Below, piece by piece: positions 57,335 to 64,000 of a stretch of DNA of 64,000 bases. The notes beneath the pieces are model-generated. The model was not told the DNA's origin, made no database searches, and saw nothing but the letters and a program-made list of their open reading frames with translations. The translations under genes and the position numbers were made by a program. Positions within the stretch are counted from its first letter, which is position 1; each line of letters starts with the position of its first letter. The DNA comes from Sphaerolaimus hirsutus (taxonomy: Eukaryota; Nematoda; Chromadorea; Monhysterida; Sphaerolaimidae), in contig OZ038452.1 in NCBI GenBank assembly GCA_964036195.1, positions 21,091,785 through 21,155,784 of the forward strand, written 5' to 3'.

Positions 57335-57380
57335 TTCTTGTATGTAAAAAATACAGCAAAGCCGATCTGATGTTCGCGAG

Positions 57381-58260
57381 AATTGAGGCATCTAGTTCCG
57401 AATGTCGGTAAAGACCAAAGTGGAAAAAAATGAGTTAAGTGCGGATCTGTGATAGGTGCACTTATTTCTTCATGATAGCAAAAGAATTTTCTCAATATCT
57501 TATACCGTTCCCGAGATATATATACATGCCGATTTTTAGAAAAAACAAAAAAAATCAACCGAAACAGGGTATCTCCACCCTCAAATTCGAAAAAATTCAC
57601 TCGAAACAGGGTATCTCCAAAAAGAGCCACCAAAAATTTCACTCGAAACAGGGTATCTCCACCAACGGAAAAAATCATCCGAATTACGGTATAGATTTGT
57701 AGCAATCAGTCCAAATTCCCATACAAAACAGAAAAAATCATCCGAATTACGGTATAGAATTCCCATTCAGCGTTTGAAAAAAATCATCCGAAACAGGGTA
57801 TCTCCAAAAAAATCTTTGTCCGAAACAGGGTATCTCCAAAAAATCTTTGTCCGAAACAGGGTATCTCCACTCAAAATTTACTCTCAAGTGGGGCCATTCT
57901 CATCGTCTGGCACCATTGACTCTGAAGCGGTGCAACACCACCGCCCAGTCAATCCTATGTACTAAGTGGAGATACCCTGTTTCGAGTGATTTTTCATAAA
58001 AAAAATCACTCGAAACAGGGTATCTCCACTGAATCTGCTGATCTGCTGTCAATCAAATCATCATAACTCCAGCTATATACGTCGGCCGCAGGGTCGAAAA
58101 TATGGAAAATGTAGACAATTTCATAAGCTTTTCAAAAAGTCTTGGGCAAGACTTGTCACTTTAAAGTTGCCCGCTCGGGCCAACTTTGAATTTTCAAATG
58201 CAATTTTGGAAAAACCTAAAATGATGGAGATACCGACATTCGGAACTAGATGCCTCAATT
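57381..58260. mobile_element. 880 bp element with internal CGAAACAGGGTATCTCCA repeats
   Basis: A perfect 30 bp terminal inverted repeat (57381-57410 and 58231-58260; outer word AATTGAGGCATCTAGTTCCG). The interior has about seven direct copies of CGAAACAGGGTATCTCCA, one inverted copy (about 57966-57985) and two variants CCGAATTACGGTATAGA, irregularly spaced. Repeat-derived ORFs only, with no transposase. From 58261 to 59409 I see no gene apart from the hairpin at 58920-58986. Confidence 0.9.
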
Positions 58261-58919
58261 GTCTGACGTCAGTCTAAATGTGCGTGGCTGATGAAATTCC
58301 GCGCCGTATATTCGTTTTGTGTACGCTTGTCGCCAGGCGGCCGGCATGAAGCTTCTGCAGCCATTCAAGTACAGTCTTTGTGTTTCATGAGGCTACTGCA
58401 TGGCGGCTTGCGGAGTTAATACTGAGGTAAAATCCTTCGTGTTGGACGCGTGTATTATTTATACGTTGGAAACTCGGTCGGTGACAACGACTTTGTCGAG
58501 TCGCTTCAGGTCGCAAATGTATTTACGTTTTGTGTCGTTTCACTTTTCGCTATACACGATGCTATTTACGTAAATACACAAATTGGTTGAAATGCATTCT
58601 GAACTTCATTATTTAGAAAATTTGATCTGTTAAAACAAGCCAGGCTTTTTTTGCATCTATCAATATCATTATATAATCTCATTAGCGCGCCACCCCAGGA
58701 AAGAACTGCGATTGTCAAATAAATTACGTAACGATGACGGAAAATTATGACACATTGACATAAGATAATCTGACAACTGCAGTTTTTAAAACAAAAATAC
58801 CATCGAATTGCAAAATAATTTTGATAAGAAGTAGCTGTGGCTATAGATTTATCAATATACAATCAAGGCAGTAGTGTAGCTATCGAAATAAAAAATAATA
58901 TGGGCCGATGTTCAGACAA

Positions 58920-58986
58920 CTTGGCACCATGGTAACTAGCCCGGAGGCACCGAAACCCCAGTAAAGGTGCCTCCAGGGGTGCCAAG
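58920..58986. other. Compact two-stem hairpin
   Basis: CTTGGCACC (58920-58928) pairs with GGTGCCAAG (58978-58986). Inside it, GGAGGCACC (58943-58951) pairs with GGTGCCTCC (58966-58974) around a 14-base loop. Both stems are perfect 9 bp. It is single copy here and not part of a recognised MITE. Function is unknown; an RNA hairpin is possible. Confidence 0.55.
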
Positions 58987-59409
58987 CTATCCTCAAATAC
59001 AGCCGCGTTAGCTGATGTGAATGCTGTGTTTTTCATTGTCATTTTTTTGCTCTTCTAAATAGGAGGGGCGGTGCAAAGATAATCTCCTGAAGCTACTTTA
59101 TGCTGCGTATTGCAAAATGTCAACTGCGGCACATCAAGAATAATCATATTCATCAACAATTTTCACGTGTCCGGGTTAAGTTGCGGGGAAGACACAGGCT
59201 TTCTGTCGAAACTTTTGTGCTACCTCTTTACAGTTAATCGATAATAATATCTATTAGACGATGCGCAATACCTGGTCAAAAATAGCACCGAGTTTGAAAG
59301 TTCTAGGCAGAGTGTAAGCAAAAAAAATGTCTAAAAGGTGACCTAAAATGTAGAAAATATGTCCTAGTGTCAGGCGACAGAATTGGGTTGTGTGAAAGAA
59401 GTAAGCGCG

Positions 59410-62400
59410 TCACGCGTGTACAGTGACGCTGGCAGAATACTTGGCTATGGCTTTCTTGTCCTTGATCACCTTGACCGTGTAGATGCCGCCGTCGGCCGCC
59501 TCGACGCTCTGAGTGGATGTTTTGGGGTATTTTTTTGTCACTTTTTTAGTGTGGAAGTTGTATGAGAGCCCACCTTGATGTCTAGCTTGAAGGCATTGCC
59601 TGATTTCATGGATTTGACGCGGTCGCCTTTCTCCACCTTCTCGCCGTCCTTGAACCATTGCACTGCGCATCGAGTATATTTATTCACACATGCGCGAGTG
59701 TTTCATCGACAAAATTTCATTTGATTCATCGTTTGTGTTTCATCGAGCGATCGCTCGCAACCAACCGGTCAAGTCCTTGGCATCCTTCAACTCCAGCTGC
59801 AGTTTGTCCGGTTTCCCAGCGGCGACGATCACGGGCGCGGGCAACTTGGTCGCGTCGGGCACGGGCGGCTTCTTGTCGCGCACGACCACGCTGCCGGCGG
59901 ACGTCGCCGTGCCGCTGGCCGACCGCATGTCGCACTGGTAGCAGCCGGCGTCGTCGGCCGTCGCGCCGCTGATGCGCAGCGAGTGCGCGCCGCCGGCTGA
60001 AGTGACGGCCACGCGCGACCCGTCCGCCTTGACCTCCTTGCCGTTGCGCAGCCACACCACCTCGCTGGGTGTGCCTGCGTGGAAATAGAACGGTTTTGTG
60101 TGTAGAGAATATCGCTCTAGATATATGTTGAAAAAGGTCGCTCCATGATATTTGACGCGACATCGATTTTTTGGTGTCAACATTCGATAATTGATATTTT
60201 CGGTCGACTTTCGATTTCCAATTTTACGGGAAATTTCTGAAAGCTCGATATTTGAACTTTGAAGGATGTTTAGGAGCCTAGATAAATACATTTTATTGTT
60301 GTTTTTTGCACAGCGCTCCCGTGCTTACCTTCGGTAGAGCATTCCAATAGGATCTCTTCGCCGGCGGCAACGATTCTCGGTTCCATGTCTCTTTTCAGAA
60401 CTACTGGACCAGTGTCCGCAGGCGCAGCCGCCGCCCCATTGGTTTCATCTGCCGCCGGCGGCGGTGGCGCCGCGCTCACTCTGAAATTGCGTGTGTTCAA
60501 GTTGTCACAGAAGTTGTGCACTATTCACATGGGTGCTAGATAGGGTTGGAAATTTGTTTTTGAATCGCCTTGATTTTTATAATCAATTTTTTTAATTGAT
60601 TAAAAAAATTTAGAATCAGTTTTCAACCTGTGATAAAAAAAAACAGATTGAAAAATTCAAGTGCCACCCCCAGAATTGACCAACCTGCAAATGAGCTGCG
60701 CCTTGCAAGACTCCCCACCGGCGGCGTTCGTCGCCCGGCAGCAGTACTCGCCGGAGTCGCCCGCGTCGCACTTGCCCACCGCCAGCGTGGCCGTGCCGCC
60801 TGCGTGCGTCATTTTCACCCGCCCGCCGCGGTCGCCGTCTGCCAACTTCTCGCCGTTGTGCAGCCACTCGACCCAGGGCTCGGGGTCGCCGCGCACGCCG
60901 CACGTGAACTGCGCCGACTCGCCCGCCTCGCAGGTGCAGTCCTGGGGGGCAGTCCCGGACACCGTAAAGAGCCCTGGAAGATGGAAAATGTCACGCAAAG
61001 TGTCAAAAGTCACGTAAATGCCCGGTAAAATGGCAAACGTACGTTTGCCATTTTACCGGGCATTTTGGGCCCACACACGCTAGTTGACATCGATACCAAA
61101 TGTCAACTGGTGCCGATCCCGATTCAAAGCTTGCTTACGAGAGGACGAACAACGTTCAAACGTACTCTTTGAATTAGGAACGGAACCAGTTGACAGTTTG
61201 TGTCGATGTCAACTAGCGTGTGTGGGGCCTTTATGTACGTGCCGTTTGACACTTTGCGTGACATTTTCCATCTTCCAGGGCTCTTTACAAAGTCCGGGAC
61301 GGGCACCTGCAGCGCGGGCCCGAAGTTCGGCGGCGTCTGCGTCGACGTGCTCGCCGTGGCGGCGGAACTGTCGTCGCGCGCCGCGCTCTTGCTGGTTGAC
61401 GCTTGGGTGCGGCGCGCGTCCGCTGAGGAGTGCGACTTGGCTAGGTCCCTCGAACCTGGTTTTTGGGCGGTTTGAAGGGGTGCTTTTAAGGTCAAAATTT
61501 AGTTGTTTTGAAAATGTACTGTTGTATGTGCAATACACTTAGATTTTCCGCCCTTTCCTAATGCATTTTCCAGCCATGTAGGTAAATTCGTATTTTGCTA
61601 TTTGGCGCAAAAATGTGTTTATGTAGATGGCTTGCATTCTTGCAATAGCATTTTCTTTGTGTAGATTCTACCTAATTTGAATAGGGCTGATTCATCAGCA
61701 TTTTCTGTGTCTGCCCCGTTTTTCTTAGGTAGACTTCACTTGTGATTTTAGTGGAAATGTTTGGCAGGTTTTCTTGAGCCAACAGTATTGTGTACTGCTC
61801 GATTACTATGCCCTAATTGATTGCCACAATAAAAGCTGAAATGTATAAATTGTGGGCCATGATTACTTGGCTTTTACTAATCAATTAGACTACCACTAAT
61901 CCAAGTCACCCCAGAAATAAATATGTGTACTAACACACATAACATGGTGACTGTACTGGGAGCACCGCATTGGTGCTCCCATTAATCAAACCCAGTCGCG
62001 CAGCAGCCACACCATTTGCGTGCGCCGCCGCGACTTAGCGAAAATCGGCCGCTCCATTGGGCAGCCGAAAGTTTTTGGTCGGCTGCCGTTGAAAACGACA
62101 GCCGATTTGCGTTCCGGCTGGCCGTTTCGACCACGCGCCTAAGTGGCGTTGGTTAGCGCCCACGGGGGCATTGGACATTGCGCCACGGGCGTTGGCAATC
62201 GCGCCGCGGGCGTTGGCACTTCACCACGCAACGCGACGCCCTGCCCACCGGGTTGGTCACTGCGCCGCTCGGACATTCCAGCCCGGCGGCGACATTCCTG
62301 CGCCGCGCCACGCCTCTGCACCAACCGCGCTAGTGTTGAGCGTTTGAGCTCCACTAGCGTTGGTAACGCTACAGCGCCGCGCCGCGCACCTTTTTCCAGT

Positions 62401-63880
62401 CCGGCGCGACATTCCTATGGCCCGGTCTTCGCGGCGCGCTAAGTGTTTGGGCACTGGGCCCCACTAGCGTTGGTTTCACGCCACGCCGTCGAACCGCTAC
62501 ACCGGCACTGTGCAGCGGAACGCGCCATTTACGCGCGCCTGCACCATTTTCGAGACTCACTATTTTCCAGCACCGCGCCGCTCCAGTGCAGGGGCAGGGG
62601 AACGGCTGATTGCCGCACTGCCTACACATTTTTCCGGCCCCGCAGCGGTTGATTTTCCGCCTGTGGAGTGCATTCCGGGGGGGAGTCGAGGCGCCGCGCC
62701 AACTGCAGCGCCTGCATTGCGCCATTCGCAGCAGGGCGCCGTGGATGACATTCCTGTGCCGCGCCGCCTGCTGCGCTAGTGTTGGGCACACCGCCCCACT
62801 AGCGTTGGTAACACCGCCGGGTCACACGGCAGTCCAGCGCCGCGCGGCACCGCGACAGGATTCCTGTGCCGCGGCACTTCCTGCACAGCGCCATTTTCAG
62901 CGCCACGCGGCCACATTCCTTTGCGGTGCACACTGCATCAGCTGCACTGCGCTAGTGTTGAGCATTGAGCTCCACTAGCGTTGGCAACGTCACCGCTGCT
63001 GTGCCGCGCTGCCAGTTCCCCTTTGCCCACAGCGACGCAATTTTCCGCCTGTGGCTAGCATTTTAGGGGCTCTGGACGTTCACTTTTGCGGGACATTTTC
63101 AGCCCGTGCCGCTGGACATTTGGTGTCCTAACGCCAAGCTGCCGCGGCGCCGCTCTACACAATTGCTGCATTTTCTGCAGTGCGGCACCTGTGTGCACAT
63201 TTTGGTGATCCATTTTTTACACAATCCCCTGGCGCATTTCCCGCAGTGGGGCGCCCGCGTGCAGTTTCGCCAGCTGCACCGGTTTCCAAGCCGCCGCGTC
63301 ATTTCACAACCTGCGCCGGATTTCAAGCGCCACTTTTCAAGCTGCGACATTTCACAAGCAGCTGTTTTTTCGCGCCATACCAGCGCCGCTGCTGCTGCAC
63401 TGGTCAACTAGTGTTGAGCACTGGGCTCCACTAATGTTAGGCGCAAAAATGTGTTTATGTAGATGGCTTGCATTCTTGCAATAGCATTTTCTTTGTGTAG
63501 ATTCTACCTAATTTGAATAGGGCTGATTCATCAGCATTTTCTGTGTCTGCCCCGTTTTTCTTAGGTAGACTTCACTTGTGATTTTAGTGGAAATGTTTGG
63601 CAGGTTTTCTTGAGCCAACAGTATTGTGTACTGCTCGATTACTATGCCCTAATTGATTGCCACAATAAAAGCTGAAATGTATAAATTGTGGGCCATGATT
63701 ACTTGGCTTTTACTAATCAATTAGACTACCACTAATCCAAGTCACCCCAGAAATAAATATGTGTACTAACACACATAATAGTACCTGCGCTAAGAAATGA
63801 ATCGTAAACGCGTCGCGGCGGCCTGTAGTATGGCGTCCATCCCGGTGGCCGCGGCGGCTCGATTTCACGCTGCCGACGGC
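59410..63880 (-). CDS. Muscle-type immunoglobulin (I-set) domain protein, 3' part
   Basis: Minus-strand exons are 63785-63880 (5' end outside the window), 61307-61455, 60685-60941, 60329-60480, 59766-60074, 59574-59662 and 59410-59508. Phases 1, 0, 2, 1, 1 and 0 agree throughout, giving about 382 residues before TGA at 59410-59412. The order is a Pro/Arg segment (EPPRPPGWTPYYRPPRRVYD), a Ser/Thr-rich linker, Ig 1 (FTCGV, VEWLHNG, DAGDSGEYCC), Ig 2 (LLECSTEG, VVWLRNGKEV, ATADDAGCYQC) and Ig 3 (VQWFKDGEKV, VEAADGGIYTV), which lacks the disulfide cysteines. These are titin/twitchin-superfamily features of intracellular muscle proteins. I cannot name the orthologue. The intron between the linker and Ig 1 is an introner, and the 2.3 kb intron upstream holds an LTR element. 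Confidence 0.85.
60942..61306 (-). mobile_element. Introner forming the intron before Ig domain 1, with nested MITE
   Basis: Coding-strand boundaries are CTGCAG|GTGCCCGTCCCGGAC and GTCCGGGACTGCCCCC|CAG|GACTGC. The tips are inverted repeats continuing into TTTGTAAAGAGCCCTGGAAG and its near complement. CAG flanks both ends, so splicing restores CTGCAGGACTGC exactly, the likely pre-insertion sequence. A GTTGACA-type MITE (61067-61230) is nested near the centre; without it the element is about 200 bp, as elsewhere. Confidence 0.92.
61067..61230. repeat. GTTGACA-type MITE nested in an introner
   Basis: GGGCCCACACACGCTAGTTG and CAACTAGCGTGTGTGGGGCC ends. It interrupts the introner arm after ACCGGGCATTTT, and the arm resumes with TACGTGCCGTTTGACACTTT. 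Confidence 0.85.
61604..63778. mobile_element. Short LTR element in Ig-gene intron (2.2 kb)
   Basis: Two 339 bp direct repeats, 61604-61942 and 63440-63778, appear identical by eye. Both run GGCGCAAAAATGTGTTTATG to ACTAACACACATAA and both carry CACAATAAAAGC. The GC-rich interior has recurring CTAGTGTTGAGC and CCACTAGCGTTGGTAACG words, matching the leader of the element at 8667. It has no gag, so it is an internally deleted, TRIM-like derivative. It lies antisense to the Ig gene, and its right LTR ends 6 bp from the splice donor at 63784. Confidence 0.85.
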
Positions 63881-64000
63881 CTGTGTGAAGTATACAATTA
63901 GATTTTTGGAAATCAGACTATGATATAAATTTGTCCGTTTCGAAATTTGCCAGTTCAAAATAATCAATTTTGTTTTATTTGCATAGCACAAATTTGAAAT

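Noticed and set aside
57540..58030. CRISPR-like array of 18 bp direct repeats
   Set aside because: Spacers are irregular and low complexity, one repeat is inverted, the array lies inside a terminal-inverted-repeat element, and the DNA is animal nuclear sequence.
62139..63434. GC-rich ORFs on both strands
   Set aside because: They lie in the leader-like core of the short LTR element, overlap on opposite strands, and show no domain.

Overview
The window is animal (invertebrate) nuclear DNA. Its genes are split by GT-AG introns and include a muscle-type immunoglobulin-domain protein and a PYROXD2-like flavoprotein. Repeats fill most of the rest: a full-length BEL/Pao LTR retrotransposon, a second LTR family, and many palindromic MITEs. 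I cannot name the phylum. There are no bacterial operons, and I recognised no tRNA, rRNA or CRISPR array. Positions 8467-8666 are a 200-base run of N.

Layout. Positions 1-8043 and 19631-27713 are two copies of one duplicated segment. Each carries a minus-strand gene for a small protein with two membrane spans; the first copy is intact (227 aa) and the second is probably damaged. Between them lie a gag/protease LTR element (8667-11771), MITEs, and a tandem-repeat block (15430-17830). A small basic protein gene (+, 29190-44535, 195 aa) has a 14.2 kb first intron that holds an 11.8 kb BEL/Pao element (29914-41729) with an env-like third ORF. Next come a complete ten-exon PYROXD2 gene (+, 45664-51996, 567 aa), a seven-exon gene of unknown function (-, 52396-57114, 396 aa), and the 3' part of an Ig-domain gene (-, 59410 to at least 63880), one of whose introns holds a short LTR element (61604-63778).

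The most notable signal is a family of about 165-235 bp palindromic elements that coincide with introns. Their termini read (C/T)(A/T)G-GTGCCA.TCCC at one end and GGGACTG.CCCC-(C/A)AG at the other. In the two-membrane-span gene and in the Ig gene, the splice donor and acceptor fall exactly on the element ends. The two segment copies also give empty-site comparisons: two of these elements interrupt exons in copy B and are absent from copy A. I read them as introners, DNA transposons that make new introns. The GT comes from the element tip. In the Ig gene the AG can be explained by a short target duplication (CAG). The youngest insertions are flanked by CTG and lack that AG.

The same MITE families swell the other introns. 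PYROXD2 introns are either 63-73 bp or over 220 bp, and most of the long ones contain a recognisable hairpin or C/G-tract element.
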